Shown here one piece after another: positions 19,424-28,350 of a DNA stretch of 64,000 nt. Below the pieces are notes generated by a model. It was given only the letters and a program-made list of their open reading frames with translations, did not search any database and had not been told where the DNA came from. Location: the NCBI RefSeq assembly GCF_018070345.1, contig NZ_JAGPXX010000012.1, positions 62,001 through 126,000 on the forward strand, given 5' to 3'. The position numbers and the translations under genes are program-made. Numbering within the stretch: the first letter of the stretch is position 1; every line of letters begins with the position of its first letter. The stretch comes from Streptomyces sp. F63. Its GTDB lineage: Bacteria > Actinomycetota > Actinomycetes > Streptomycetales > Streptomycetaceae.

Positions 19424-20344
19424 ATGGAGAACCGGGGGGACGGACCGCCGGACCGGTCCGGAACCGCCGACGGGCGGCCGGCCGCGGACGGGCCGGCCCC
19501 CGGGCCGCGGCACCGGAAGTCCCCGGAGACCTTGGCCGCTCCGGGCCCCGGAGCACCGCACGAGCGACCCGCCGGCCACCCCCGGCCCGGGCCCGGACGG
19601 TCCTTCGGAGGGCCGGAGCACCAGCGGGCCGGGGAGACACCCGCCGCCTCGCGCCCCGCGGTGCCCTCCGTCCCCTCGGCCGCCCGGCCCCCGGGTCCGC
19701 GGCACGAGCCGTCCCCGGGGGCGGGGAACGGCCCGACGCCGGAGAGGCCGCGGGAACCGGAGGCGGGACGGGGGCGCCCGGCGCCGCCGGAGCCGGGACC
19801 GCCGCGCCGGCGGGTCCCGGGCGGGCCCCGGGAGGAGCAGCCGCCGCAGCCGCCGCGGACGGAGCGGGAGAGGGAAGAGCCGGAGGAGCCCCCGTACGCG
19901 GGCGTCTGGCGCTTCACCGCACCGTGCGTGGAGTCCACGGCGCCCCGGGCCCGGCACGCGGTCCGCGATCTGCTGGTGCGCCGCGGAGTGCCTTTGCGCG
20001 GTGAGCTGATGGACACCGTGCTGCTGATCGTCACCGAACTGGCCGCCAACGCCGCGCGGCACGCCGCCCTGCTGTCCCCGGAGATCGGGATCGAGGTGTC
20101 CGCCGGCGCGGGGTGGGTCGAGGTGGCCGTCGAGGACGGTCATCCCTATCAGCCGGCGGCCCTGCCGGCCGGCCCGCACGACACCGGCGGGCGGGGCCTG
20201 CTGCTCGTCACGGCCCTCACCCGGGAGGCGGGTGGCCGCTGGGCCGTCGACCGGACCGCGAACGGCGGCAAGACGGTCTCGGTCAGGCTGCCGCTCGGTG
20301 GCGGTGGCGGTGGCGGGGAGGGACGCCGGGCGCCGGGCGGCTGA
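19424..20344 (+). CDS. RsbW-like ATP-binding protein with long disordered N-terminus
   Basis: A 306-aa protein whose last ~150 residues are a GHKL/HATPase_c domain of the anti-sigma-factor serine kinase class. The N box is LIVTELAANAARHAAL, followed by VEVAVEDGHPYQP (D box) and DTGGRGLLLVTALTREAGG (G1/G2). The first ~155 residues are almost entirely Pro, Gly, Ala, Arg and Glu and look disordered. Stand-alone relatives are usually 130-170 aa, so this tail doubles the protein. Such kinases bind sigma or anti-anti-sigma factors. No partner gene is adjacent. The ATG at 19424 is the first plausible start; an internal start just before the domain (near AGVWRFTAP) cannot be excluded, as the tail could be a GC-rich open-frame artefact. 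Confidence 0.8.
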   Translation: MENRGDGPPDRSGTADGRPAADGPAPGPRHRKSPETLAAPGPGAPHERPAGHPRPGPGRSFGGPEHQRAGETPAASRPAVPSVPSAARPPGPRHEPSPGAGNGPTPERPREPEAGRGRPAPPEPGPPRRRVPGGPREEQPPQPPRTEREREEPEEPPYAGVWRFTAPCVESTAPRARHAVRDLLVRRGVPLRGELMDTVLLIVTELAANAARHAALLSPEIGIEVSAGAGWVEVAVEDGHPYQPAALPAGPHDTGGRGLLLVTALTREAGGRWAVDRTANGGKTVSVRLPLGGGGGGGEGRRAPGG

Positions 20345-20514
20345 GCCCCGCCCGCGGGGACCCGGGGCCGGCCGCCCGGAGCGCCGCTCCGCGGAGTCCG
20401 GCCCGGGGGGAGCGGTGCGGGCTGCGGTGCGGGCGGCACGGGCGGCCCCCGAAGCTCCCGCCGCCGTCCGCCGTCCGCCGCCCGCCGTGCGCCGCCAAGG
20501 GAGGGGAGCTGCCT

Positions 20515-20541
20515 CCGGGACCGGGGCTGCCCCCGTCCCGG
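20515..20541. terminator. hairpin between convergent genes
   Basis: CCGGGAC(C)GGGG at 20515-20526 pairs with CCCCGTCCCGG at 20531-20541 around a four-base loop, with one bulged C. It lies between the convergent RsbW-like and idi stop codons. There is no U tract. Confidence 0.45.
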
Positions 20542-20570
20542 GCCCGGGCGGGGGTCGCCGCAAGGCGGCC

Positions 20571-21203
20571 CTACCAGCCGGCCGACGGCCCGGTCAGCTC
20601 CCGTACGGCCGGACGGGCGGTGTCGAGAACGGTGGGGAACCAGGCGGAGAACGTCCGCTCCCGGTGCAGCCGTTCCAGTTCGGCCGCGGTGACGAACGCC
20701 GTCTCGCCGACCTCCTCCGGGTCCGGCCGGAGCTCGTCCCGGACGAGGCCGACGAAGAGGTGGTTGAACTCCTGTTCCACCAGGCCCGAGGCCGGGTCCG
20801 GGTGGTTGTAGCGGACCGTGCCCGCCGCGCACAGCAGCGACGGGGAGACTCCCAGTTCCTCGGCCGTGCGCCGGGCGGCCGCGGCGAACGGCGACTCCCC
20901 GGGGTACGGGTGGCCGCAGCAGGTGTTCGACCACACGCCGGGGGAGTGGTACTTCCCCAGCGCCCGCCGCTGGATGAGCATCCGCCCGGCGGAGTCGAAG
21001 AGGAAGACCGAGAAGGCCCGGTGCAGCCGGCCGGGCGGCAGATGCGCGGAGAGCTTCTCCGCGGTGCCGGTGGTCACGCCGTTCTCGTCGACCAGTTCAA
21101 GCATGATCGGTTCAGCGGCGCCCCCCGGTACCGGTCCCGCTTCCCCGGCGGGGAGCGGGGAGCGGGTGTCCGCCGTCGTGGCTGGTGTGGTCGGCATGGC
21201 CAT
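20571..21203 (-). CDS. idi: isopentenyl-diphosphate delta-isomerase, type 1
   Basis: A 210-aa Nudix-fold enzyme interconverting isopentenyl and dimethylallyl diphosphate, which supplies the allylic primer for prenyl synthases. Type 1 hallmarks are visible: the metal/catalytic cysteine in WSNTCCGHPYPGES, RRALGKYHSPG upstream, the Nudix-like AAARRTAEELGV, and the EQEFNHLFVG segment with the catalytic glutamate. The N-terminal 30 residues before IMLELVDENG are variable; ATG codons at 21203 and 21197 are both possible starts. It is 10 kb from the hopanoid genes, oriented the other way, but logically feeds them. Confidence 0.93.
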   Translation of the reverse strand: MAMPTTPATTADTRSPLPAGEAGPVPGGAAEPIMLELVDENGVTTGTAEKLSAHLPPGRLHRAFSVFLFDSAGRMLIQRRALGKYHSPGVWSNTCCGHPYPGESPFAAAARRTAEELGVSPSLLCAAGTVRYNHPDPASGLVEQEFNHLFVGLVRDELRPDPEEVGETAFVTAAELERLHRERTFSAWFPTVLDTARPAVRELTGPSAGW

Positions 21204-21523
21204 CCTTCGGTTCGGCTACGACGAACCAGTCTGCCGTACGGACCGGGTGGCCCGCTTCGCCGGATATCGGGAGGTACACCCGAATGGTGCCCACAAGAAA
21301 TACCTGGGTGTCCTCTGGTGCGGAATGCCGGCATGAGGTGTGCGCTTCCGGCGCCGCTGAACACGGCACCGGCCCGGAGACGGGAAAGCCCCCGGCCCCC
21401 GCCGCCCCCGGCAGCCGACGCACCCGGACCGGACCACACCGGGCGTGGCGCGGCCGGGCAGGACGGAGTACGGCGCGCCCCGCCGGAACGGGCGCCCTCC
21501 GCCGCGGCGGACCGGCGGCGGCC
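21204..21523. other. intergenic region upstream of idi, no gene seen
   Basis: A 320-base gap. Its idi-proximal part (about 21210-21330) is less GC-rich and should contain the idi promoter; the distal part carries the 3' flank of the metal exporter gene. No convincing conserved motif was found. Confidence 0.4.
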
Positions 21524-22468
21524 TCAGTGGCACAGGCCCGTTTCGTGCTCCGCGTGCCCGCCCGGCTCCAGCTGGAAGGTGCAGTGCTCCACGTCGAAGT
21601 GCCGGTCCAGGCAGCCCTGCAGCTCGTGCAGCAGTTTCTCGTAGCCCAGCGCGTCCAGCACCTCCGGGCTGACCACGACGTGCGCCGACAGCACCGGCAG
21701 TCCCGAGGTGATCGTCCACACGTGGAGGTCGTGCACGTCCCGCACGCCCGGCTGGGCGAGCATGTGCTCCCGTACCGCGGCCATGTCCACATGGCGCGGC
21801 GCCGCCTCCAGCAGCACGTCCAGCGCCTCCCGCAGCAGCTTCCACGCCCGCGGCACGACCATGAGGCCGATCACCAGCGACGCCACCGCGTCCGCCCGCT
21901 GCCACCCCGTGACCGCGATCACCAGTGCGGAGACGATCACGGCCACGGAGCCCAGGGTGTCCGCCAGCACCTCCAGGAAGGCCCCGCGCACGTTGAGGCT
22001 CTCCCGCTGCCCGCGCATCAGCACCAGCAGGGATATGACGTTCGCCACCAGGCCGACCCCGCCGAACACGACGGCGAGCCCGCCCTCCACCTCCGTGGGC
22101 CGGAAGAGCCGCCCCACGCCCTCGTACAGCACGAAGCCGCCGACGCCGAAGAGCAGCAGGCAGTTGGCGAGCGCGGCGAGGATCTCGGCGCGCGCGTAGC
22201 CGAAGGTGCGCTGCTCGCTCGCCGGGCGGCCCGCGAAGTGGATGGCGAGCAGGGACATGGCGAGTCCGACGACGTCCGTGGCCATGTGCCCCGCGTCCGC
22301 CAGCAGGGCCAGGGAGCCGGTGAGCAGCCCGCCCGCCAGCTGGGCGAAGAGCACCGTCAGGGTCAGCCCGAGGGCGATCCGCAGCCGGCCCCGGTGCGCC
22401 GCCGCGGCGGTGCCGCCGGCCGCCGGCGAGGCACCGCGGGCATGTCCGTGGCCGTGTCCTGCCCCCAT
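21524..22468 (-). CDS. CDF-family cation efflux transporter
   Basis: A 314-aa cation diffusion facilitator. After a His-rich N-terminus (GHGHGHARG) it has six transmembrane segments. The first metal-binding pair is HMATDVVGLAMS in TM2 with the preceding LLADAGH, and TM5 carries GSVAVIVSALVIAVTGW. The cytosolic C-terminal domain includes VHDLHVWTITSGLPVLSAHVV, the typical metal-binding ferredoxin-like fold. Relatives export Zn2+, Co2+ or Cd2+ in exchange for protons. It is transcribed away from the adjoining polymer operon across a 416-base divergent region. Confidence 0.93.
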   Translation of the reverse strand: MGAGHGHGHARGASPAAGGTAAAAHRGRLRIALGLTLTVLFAQLAGGLLTGSLALLADAGHMATDVVGLAMSLLAIHFAGRPASEQRTFGYARAEILAALANCLLLFGVGGFVLYEGVGRLFRPTEVEGGLAVVFGGVGLVANVISLLVLMRGQRESLNVRGAFLEVLADTLGSVAVIVSALVIAVTGWQRADAVASLVIGLMVVPRAWKLLREALDVLLEAAPRHVDMAAVREHMLAQPGVRDVHDLHVWTITSGLPVLSAHVVVSPEVLDALGYEKLLHELQGCLDRHFDVEHCTFQLEPGGHAEHETGLCH

Positions 22469-22884
22469 GGATCAGCCCTCCGTCTCCGCGCCGCGGCCTG
22501 CTGTCCCCCCGCGCCGCCAGGCCAGTGAACTACGGTCCGGGGGTATCTGCAAACACGGCAGTGAACACCGTTGTCATCCCCTCTGACCTGTGCCTTCGCC
22601 GCTCGGCTCCGGTCGCCGGAGGGACGGCCGAGGGCGGTGTCCCCGGCCGGGGAGAACGGCGCGGGCCGGGGGCCCGGGCGAGGGTGGCCGGCGGCTCCCT
22701 GAGATCAAGATCTCCGGCGGCGCCTGCCCCGCTCCGACAGCGGGTAAACGGCCGATGAACGGCGGCTTCCGGGGATCGGATAGCCTCTGCCGACGTGCCA
22801 GCAGCGGTGCGAAGCCGGGTGGGCCCTGCCCGTGGCCCCGTGTGCCGCGCCTCGGTCATGCCAGTTGCCAAGGAGTGAGTTCGT
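22469..22884. promoter_or_regulatory. divergent promoter region with a candidate -10 for the polymer operon
   Basis: This 416-base gap separates the metal exporter and the DUF5941-type gene. On the plus strand TAGCCT at 22781-22786, in the context GATCGGATAGCCT, resembles an HrdB-type -10; transcription would start near 22793 with a ~90-base leader. Near the exporter start, ACGG...CCGT at 22554-22570 forms a small dyad that could be a metal-regulator site. Both are pattern guesses. Confidence 0.3.
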
Positions 22885-24792
22885 CTGTCGACCGCCATCC
22901 TCACCGGTCCGCCGGTCGCCGGGGAGCACCTGCTCAGTGACCTCCGCGCGCTGGGCTTCACCGTGGTCGCGGCGGAGGACGACGATGTGGCCGCCCGCGT
23001 CGGCGCCGTCCCCGCCGGGGAACGCGTCGCCCTGGTGGACACCCGTCTCGTCGCCCACCGGCACGCGCTGCGGCTGGCGCTGACGGACCCGCGCTTCCCC
23101 GCCGCCGCGGTTCCCGGCGCCGTCACGGCGCAGCCCGCGGCCCGGGCGGCGCTGCTCCGCGCCCTCGCCGCGGCCCCGGCCGGAGCCGCCGCCGGGGAAG
23201 GCCCCGCCGGCCGGCCGGCCGGAACCCCCGGGCCGCACCCCGGTACCGGCGCCACGGCCACCGGCGCCACCGGCACCCGCCCGGCCCCCGCGGCCCGGAC
23301 CGCCGCCGGCCCCGTCCCGGACGCGGCCGCCGCGGCCCTCCTCGCCGCCGGAGAGCCGGTCCACCGGCCCGAACTCGGCGTGCTGACCGCCACCGTGCCC
23401 ACCGGCCCCGCCGAACGCGAACGGGCCCTCGCCGCCGTCGCGGAGACCGACGACGAGAAGGTGCGGCTGCGTACCGCCGTGAAGGCCCGCGACGGCTTCT
23501 TCACCACCTTCTTCGTCAGCCCCTACTCCCGCTACCTCGCCCGCTGGTGCGCCCGCCGCGGCCTGACGCCGAACCAGGTGACCACCGCCTCGCTGGTCAC
23601 CGCGCTGATCGCGGCCGGCTGCGCCGCGACGGGCACCCGCCCCGGCTTCGCCGCCGCCGGGCTCCTGCTCCTCCTCTCCTTCGTCCTCGACTGCACCGAC
23701 GGCCAGCTCGCCCGCTACTCGCTGCAGTACTCCACGCTCGGCGCCTGGCTCGACGCCACCTTCGACCGGGCCAAGGAGTACGCCTTCTACGCGGGTCTGG
23801 CGCTCGGCGCCGCCCGCGGCGGGGACGACGTCTGGGCCCTCGCCCTGGCCGCGATGATCCTGCAGACCGTGCGGCACGTCGTCGACTTCGCCTTCACCGA
23901 GGCGGACCACGACGCCCCCGGCAACACCAGCCCCGCCGCCGCCCTCTCCGGCCGGCTCGACAGCGTCGGCTGGACCGTCTGGGCCCGCCGCATGATCGTG
24001 CTGCCCATCGGCGAGCGCTGGGCGCTGACCGCCGTGCTGACGGCGCTCACCACGCCCCGCACCGTCTTCTACGCCCTGCTGATCGGCTCCGCGCTCGCCG
24101 GCTGCTACACCACCGCCGGCCGGCTGCTGCGCTCCCTCGCCCGCCGCGGCCCCCGCACCGACCGCGCCGGAAGGGCGCTGGCCGACCTCGCCGACTCGGG
24201 CCCGCTCGCCGAGGCCGCCGCCCGCGCGCTGCGGTCCCCGGCCCGCACGCTGCCCGCCCTCCTCGGGGCGCCCGCCGCGGCCCTGCTCGCCACGGCGCTG
24301 ATCCTGCTCACGGCCGCGCTCACCCCGTTCGGCGGCCCCTGGCCGGCCGTCGCGGCCCTCGGCTACGCGGCCCTGTCCGGCCTCGCCGTCGCCCGGCCGC
24401 TCACCGGCCCCCTCGACTGGCTCGTGCCACCGCTCTTCCGCGCCGCCGAGTACGGCACCATCCTGGTGCTGGCGGCCCGCGCGCAGACGGACGGCGCCCT
24501 CCCCGCGGCGTTCGGGCTGGTCGCGGCCGCCGCCTATCATCATTACGACACGGTGTACCGCATCCGCGGCGGCACCGGGGCCCCGCCGGCCTGGCTGGTC
24601 CGGGCGGTCGGGGGACAGGAAGGACGGGTCCTCGCGGTCACGGCCGCCGCCCTCCTCCCCGCCTCAGGTTTCACCATCGCGCTGACCGCCCTGGCCGCGG
24701 TCGTCGCGCTCGCGGTGCTCGCCGAGAGCGTCCGCTTCTGGGTCTCCTCCGGAGCACCCGCCGTACACGACGAATCAGGAGAACCCGCATGA
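22885..24792 (+). CDS. CDP-alcohol phosphatidyltransferase-domain membrane protein (DUF5941 type), probable CTG start
   Basis: A 635-aa integral membrane protein. The first in-frame ATG/GTG is at 22963, but an ideal AAGGAG(TGAG) at 22870-22875 sits nine bases before CTG at 22885. Homologous-looking sequence (STAILTGPPVAGEHLLSDL) begins exactly there, and the frame is closed by TGA just upstream. Residues 1-150 form a soluble domain ending in a low-complexity Ala/Gly/Pro linker. Around residue 265 lies the phosphotransferase motif DCTDGQLARYSLQYS...GAWLDATFDR, the D-x2-DG-x2-AR-x8-G-x3-D-x3-D signature that binds Mg2+ and the CDP-alcohol. About ten transmembrane helices follow. The stop overlaps the next start (ATGA). 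It would transfer a phospho-alcohol from a CDP-alcohol to an unknown acceptor. Confidence 0.85.
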   Translation: MSTAILTGPPVAGEHLLSDLRALGFTVVAAEDDDVAARVGAVPAGERVALVDTRLVAHRHALRLALTDPRFPAAAVPGAVTAQPAARAALLRALAAAPAGAAAGEGPAGRPAGTPGPHPGTGATATGATGTRPAPAARTAAGPVPDAAAAALLAAGEPVHRPELGVLTATVPTGPAERERALAAVAETDDEKVRLRTAVKARDGFFTTFFVSPYSRYLARWCARRGLTPNQVTTASLVTALIAAGCAATGTRPGFAAAGLLLLLSFVLDCTDGQLARYSLQYSTLGAWLDATFDRAKEYAFYAGLALGAARGGDDVWALALAAMILQTVRHVVDFAFTEADHDAPGNTSPAAALSGRLDSVGWTVWARRMIVLPIGERWALTAVLTALTTPRTVFYALLIGSALAGCYTTAGRLLRSLARRGPRTDRAGRALADLADSGPLAEAAARALRSPARTLPALLGAPAAALLATALILLTAALTPFGGPWPAVAALGYAALSGLAVARPLTGPLDWLVPPLFRAAEYGTILVLAARAQTDGALPAAFGLVAAAAYHHYDTVYRIRGGTGAPPAWLVRAVGGQEGRVLAVTAAALLPASGFTIALTALAAVVALAVLAESVRFWVSSGAPAVHDESGEPA

Positions 24793-25541
24793 TCGGCCTT
24801 GTGCTGGCAGCCGGCGCCGGACGGCGTCTGCGCCCCTACACCGACACCCTGCCCAAGGCCCTGGTGCCGGTGGGTCCGGCGGACAACCCCGAGGCCACCA
24901 CCGTCCTCGACATCGCCCTGGGCAACTTCGCCGAGGTCGGCCTGACCGAGGTCGCCATCGTCGTCGGCTACCGCAAGGAAGCCGTGTACGAGCGCCGTGA
25001 GGCCCTGGAGAAGAAGTACGGCCTCAAGATCACCCTGATCGACAACGACAAGGCCGAGGAGTGGAACAACGCCTACTCCCTCTGGTGCGCCCGTGACGTC
25101 CTCGCCCAGGGCGTGATCCTCGCCAACGGCGACACCGTGCACCCCGTCTCCGTCGAGAAAACCCTGCTCGCCGCCCGCGGCCGGGGGCAGAAGATCATCC
25201 TCGCCCTCGACACGGTGAAGAACCTCGCCGACGAGGAGATGAAGGTCATCACGGACCCCGAGAAGGGCGTCCGGCGCATCACCAAGCTCATGGAGCCCGC
25301 CGAGGCCACCGGCGAGTACATCGGCGTCACCCTGATCGAGGCCGAGGCCGCCGCCGAGCTGGCCGACGCCCTGAGGACCACCTTCGAGAAGGACCCCGAC
25401 CTCTACTACGAGGACGGCTACCAGGAGCTGGTCAACCGCGGCTTCACCATCGACGTCGCCCCGATCGGCGACGTCCAGTGGGTCGAGATCGACAACCACG
25501 ACGACCTCGCCCGCGGACGGGAGATCGCGTGCCGGTACTGA
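24789..25541 (+). CDS. sugar/alditol-phosphate nucleotidyltransferase (LicC-like)
   Basis: A 250-aa NTP-transferase-fold protein. It opens with the nucleotide-binding signature LVLAAGAGRRLRPYTDTLPKAL (here split: LVLAAGAGRRLRP, then LPKALVPVG). DNDKAEEWNNAYSLWCARDVL and the metal-binding LANGDTVHP are typical of the phosphocholine/polyol-phosphate cytidylyltransferase branch. It would make a CDP-alcohol or CDP-polyol, the substrate expected by the two flanking CDP-alcohol phosphotransferases. The start overlaps the previous stop as ATGA, and its own end overlaps the next gene by 13 bases, so translation is coupled. CTP rather than UTP use is inferred from context. Confidence 0.85.
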   Translation: MIGLVLAAGAGRRLRPYTDTLPKALVPVGPADNPEATTVLDIALGNFAEVGLTEVAIVVGYRKEAVYERREALEKKYGLKITLIDNDKAEEWNNAYSLWCARDVLAQGVILANGDTVHPVSVEKTLLAARGRGQKIILALDTVKNLADEEMKVITDPEKGVRRITKLMEPAEATGEYIGVTLIEAEAAAELADALRTTFEKDPDLYYEDGYQELVNRGFTIDVAPIGDVQWVEIDNHDDLARGREIACRY

Positions 25542-26590
25542 CCCGTCTCATTCCGTCCCCGGTCGTCGTCGACATCAGCGCCGGCGCACTGGACGACCTG
25601 GCGGGCCTCCTCGTCGACCAGCGGATCTCCGCCTCCGGCAAGCTGGCCATCGCGATCAGCGGCGGCTCCGGGGCGGCGCTGCGCGAGCGGTTCGCGCCGG
25701 CGCTGCCCGGAGCGGCCTGGTTCGAGGTCGGCGGCGGCACCCTCGACGAGGCGATCAAGCTGGCCGACGCCATGAAGTCCGGCCACTACGACGCGGTCGT
25801 CGGCATGGGCGGCGGCAAGATCATCGACTGTGCGAAGTTCGCCGCGGCGCGGATCGGCCTCCCGCTGGTCGCCGTCGCGACGAACCTCTCGCACGACGGC
25901 CTCTGCTCGCCGGTCGCCACCCTCGACAACGACGCGGGCCGCGGCTCGTACGGGGTGCCGAACCCCATCGCGATCGTCATCGACCTCGACGTGATCCGCG
26001 AGGCCCCGATCCGCTTCGTCCGCTCCGGCGTCGGCGACGTCATCTCCAACATCTCCGCCGTCGCCGACTGGGAGCTGTCCCACCGGGAGACCGGCGAGCA
26101 GATCGACGGCCTGGCCGCCGCCATGGCCCGGCAGTCCGGCGAGGCGGTGCTGCGCCACCCCGGCGGCTGCGGGGACGACGACTTCCTCACCGTGCTCGCC
26201 GAGGGCCTGGTCATGACCGGCATCTCCATGTCGGTCGCCGGGGACAGCCGCCCGGCCTCCGGCGCCTGCCACGAGATCAACCACGCCCTCGACCTGCTCT
26301 ACCCCAAGCGCGCCGCCGCCCACGGCGAGCAGTGCGGACTCGGCGCCGCCTTCGCGATGCATCTGCGCGGCGCCCGCGAGCAGTCCGCGCACATGGTCGA
26401 GGTGCTGCGGCGGCACGGCCTGCCGGTGCTGCCGGGCGAGATCGGCTTCAGCGACGAGGAGTTCGTCAAGGCCGTGGAGTTCGCCCCGCAGACCCGCCCC
26501 GGGCGCTACACGATCCTGGAGCACCTGAACCTCTCCACCGACCAGATCAGGGACGCTTACGCCGACTATGCCAAAGCCATCAGTAGCTGA
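25529..26590 (+). CDS. iron-containing alcohol dehydrogenase family, glycerol-1-phosphate-dehydrogenase-like
   Basis: A 353-aa protein from the GTG at 25529 inside the end of the previous gene. It belongs to the EgsA/AraM branch of the group III alcohol dehydrogenases. The NAD(P)-binding loop is VGMGGGKIIDCAKFAA, the substrate region is ATNLSHDGLCSPVATLDN, and metal-ligand histidines appear in ACHEINHALDLL and AAHGEQCGLG. AraM-type enzymes reduce dihydroxyacetone phosphate to sn-glycerol 1-phosphate. In this operon the product could be the alcohol phosphate activated by the nucleotidyltransferase next door. A different polyol phosphate is possible. Neighbours on both sides overlap it, so it is obligately part of the pathway. 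Confidence 0.85.
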   Translation: MPVLTRLIPSPVVVDISAGALDDLAGLLVDQRISASGKLAIAISGGSGAALRERFAPALPGAAWFEVGGGTLDEAIKLADAMKSGHYDAVVGMGGGKIIDCAKFAAARIGLPLVAVATNLSHDGLCSPVATLDNDAGRGSYGVPNPIAIVIDLDVIREAPIRFVRSGVGDVISNISAVADWELSHRETGEQIDGLAAAMARQSGEAVLRHPGGCGDDDFLTVLAEGLVMTGISMSVAGDSRPASGACHEINHALDLLYPKRAAAHGEQCGLGAAFAMHLRGAREQSAHMVEVLRRHGLPVLPGEIGFSDEEFVKAVEFAPQTRPGRYTILEHLNLSTDQIRDAYADYAKAISS

Positions 26591-27347
26591 ACTCCGCCCG
26601 GTCGTTCACCCCCCGGGCGTGAAGGACCGGCGGAGCGGCGAGCACTGGGCCGGCCGGCTCTACATGCGCGAACTCTCGCTGCGCGTGGACCGGCACCTGG
26701 TGAACACGCGGGTCACCCCCAACCAGCTGACCTACGTGATGACCGTCTTCGGTGTCCTCGCCGCCCCGGCCCTGCTGGTGCCGGGGATCACCGGGGCGGT
26801 GCTCGGTGTGCTGGCGGTCCAGCTGTACCTGCTGCTGGACTGCGTCGACGGCGAGGTCGCCCGCTGGAAGAAGCAGTTCTCCCTCGGCGGGGTCTACCTC
26901 GACCGGGTCGGCGCCTATCTGTGCGACGCCGCGGTCCTGGTGGGCTTCGGGCTGCGCGCCGCCGACCTGTGGGGCGAGGGGCGCATCGACTGGCTGTGGG
27001 CGTTCCTCGGCACCCTGGCCGCCCTCGGCGCCGTGCTGATCAAGGCGGAGACGGACCTCGTCGGCGTCGCCCGCCACCAGGGCGGGCTGCCGCCGGTCAA
27101 GGAGGCGGCGTCCGAGCCGCGCTCCTCCGGCATGGCCATGGCCCGCCGGGCGGCCGCGGCGCTGAAGTTCCACCGGCTCGTCCTCGGCGTCGAGGCGTCC
27201 CTGCTGATCCTGGCGCTGGCGGTGCTCGACGCGGTCCGGGACGACCTGTTCTTCACCCGGCTCGGGGTCGCCGTCCTGGCCGGCATCGCCATGCTGCAGA
27301 CGCTGCTGCACCTCGTGTCCGTCCTGGCCTCCAGCAGGCTGAAGTGA
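26568..27347 (+). CDS. CDP-alcohol phosphatidyltransferase family protein
   Basis: A 259-aa membrane protein overlapping the dehydrogenase gene by 23 bases. The signature DCVDGEVARWKKQFSLGG with LDRVGAYLCD (about residues 90-120) matches D-x2-DG-x2-AR...G...D...D, with all four aspartates present. Five to six transmembrane helices flank it (YVMTVFGVLAAPALLVPGIT, LLVLALAVLDAV-type segments). It transfers the phospho-alcohol of a CDP-alcohol to a hydroxyl acceptor, as phosphatidylglycerophosphate and phosphatidylinositol-phosphate synthases do. This is the second such enzyme in the operon, so the pathway probably makes two successive phosphodiester linkages or a repeating unit. Confidence 0.88.
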   Translation: MPKPSVAELRPVVHPPGVKDRRSGEHWAGRLYMRELSLRVDRHLVNTRVTPNQLTYVMTVFGVLAAPALLVPGITGAVLGVLAVQLYLLLDCVDGEVARWKKQFSLGGVYLDRVGAYLCDAAVLVGFGLRAADLWGEGRIDWLWAFLGTLAALGAVLIKAETDLVGVARHQGGLPPVKEAASEPRSSGMAMARRAAAALKFHRLVLGVEASLLILALAVLDAVRDDLFFTRLGVAVLAGIAMLQTLLHLVSVLASSRLK

Positions 27348-28240
27348 GCGCCGCCGCGATGAGGCTCGGGGCGGTGGTCCTCACCATGGGCAACCGCCCC
27401 GAGGAGCTGCGCGCGCTGCTCGACTCGGTCGCCAAGCAGGACGGCGACCCGGTCGAGGTCGTGGTCGTGGGCAACGGCTCGCCGCTGCCCGAGCTGACGG
27501 TGCCCGACCTGACCGTGCGGACCATCGAGCTGCCCGAGAACGTCGGCATCCCCGCCGGGCGCAACGTCGGCATCGAGGCCTTCGGGCCCGGCGGCCGCGA
27601 CGTCGACGTCCTGCTCTTCCTCGACGACGACGGCCTGCTGCCGAACACCGCCACCGCCGAGCTCTGCCGGCGGGCCTTCGCCGCCGACCCCGAGCTGGGC
27701 ATCGTCAGCTTCCGCATCGCCGACCCCGAGACCGGGGTCACCCAGCGCCGCCACGTCCCCCGGCTGCGCGCCTCGGACCCGATGCGCTCCTCCCGGGTCA
27801 CCACCTTCCTCGGCGGCGCCAACGCCGTCCGCACCGCCGTCTTCCAGCAGGTCGGCGGCCTCCCGGACGACTTCTTCTACGCCCACGAGGAGACCGACCT
27901 CGCCTGGCGGGCCCTGGACGCGGGCTGGATGATCGACTACCGCTCCGACCTGGTGCTCTTCCACCCCACCACGGCCCCCAGCCGGCACGCGGTCTACCAC
28001 CGCATGGTGGCCCGCAACCGGGTCTGGCTGGCCCGCCGCAACCTCCCGCTGCCGCTGGTGCCGCTGTACCTGGGGGTGTGGCTGCTGCTCACGCTGGTGC
28101 GCCGCCCGTCCGCTTCCGCCCTGCGCGCCTGGTTCGGGGGTTTCGCGGAGGGCTGGCGGTCACCCTGCGGACCGCGCCGTCCGATGAAGTGGCGTACGGT
28201 ATGGCGCCTGACCCGACTGGGCCGGCCTCCCATCATCTGA
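27344..28240 (+). CDS. family 2 glycosyltransferase
   Basis: A 298-aa GT-A glycosyltransferase. GTG at 27344 overlaps the upstream stop (GTGA); ATG at 27359 is an alternative. The fold is clear: LGAVVLTMGNRPEELRALL with VEVVVVGNGSPLP at the nucleotide-sugar site, the DDD metal motif in VLLFLDDDGLLPNT (about residue 85), FLGGANAVRTAVF, and the acceptor/catalytic HEETDLAWRALDAGW that corresponds to the ED-x-D motif. The C-terminal LVPLYLGVWLLLTLV is a single membrane-anchoring helix. It resembles rhamnosyl/galactofuranosyl transferases of cell-wall polymers. It should decorate or extend the product of the phosphotransferases on the cytoplasmic face. Confidence 0.88.
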   Translation: MSAAAMRLGAVVLTMGNRPEELRALLDSVAKQDGDPVEVVVVGNGSPLPELTVPDLTVRTIELPENVGIPAGRNVGIEAFGPGGRDVDVLLFLDDDGLLPNTATAELCRRAFAADPELGIVSFRIADPETGVTQRRHVPRLRASDPMRSSRVTTFLGGANAVRTAVFQQVGGLPDDFFYAHEETDLAWRALDAGWMIDYRSDLVLFHPTTAPSRHAVYHRMVARNRVWLARRNLPLPLVPLYLGVWLLLTLVRRPSASALRAWFGGFAEGWRSPCGPRRPMKWRTVWRLTRLGRPPII

Positions 28241-28350
28241 CAAGCTCTATCCCTGAGAGCATCGGACGTGTCCCCGGAACCGGGCCCGGACCGGCCCGGT
28301 ACGGCTGCGTTCCCTATGGCTGCGTTACATGAGGACGAAAGCTTCCACTT

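Noticed and set aside
24789..27347. Di-myo-inositol-phosphate pathway (nucleotidyltransferase plus CDP-alcohol phosphotransferase)
   Set aside because: The pair of activities is similar, but there is no inositol-phosphate synthase here, and a glycosyltransferase and exporter point to a surface polymer.
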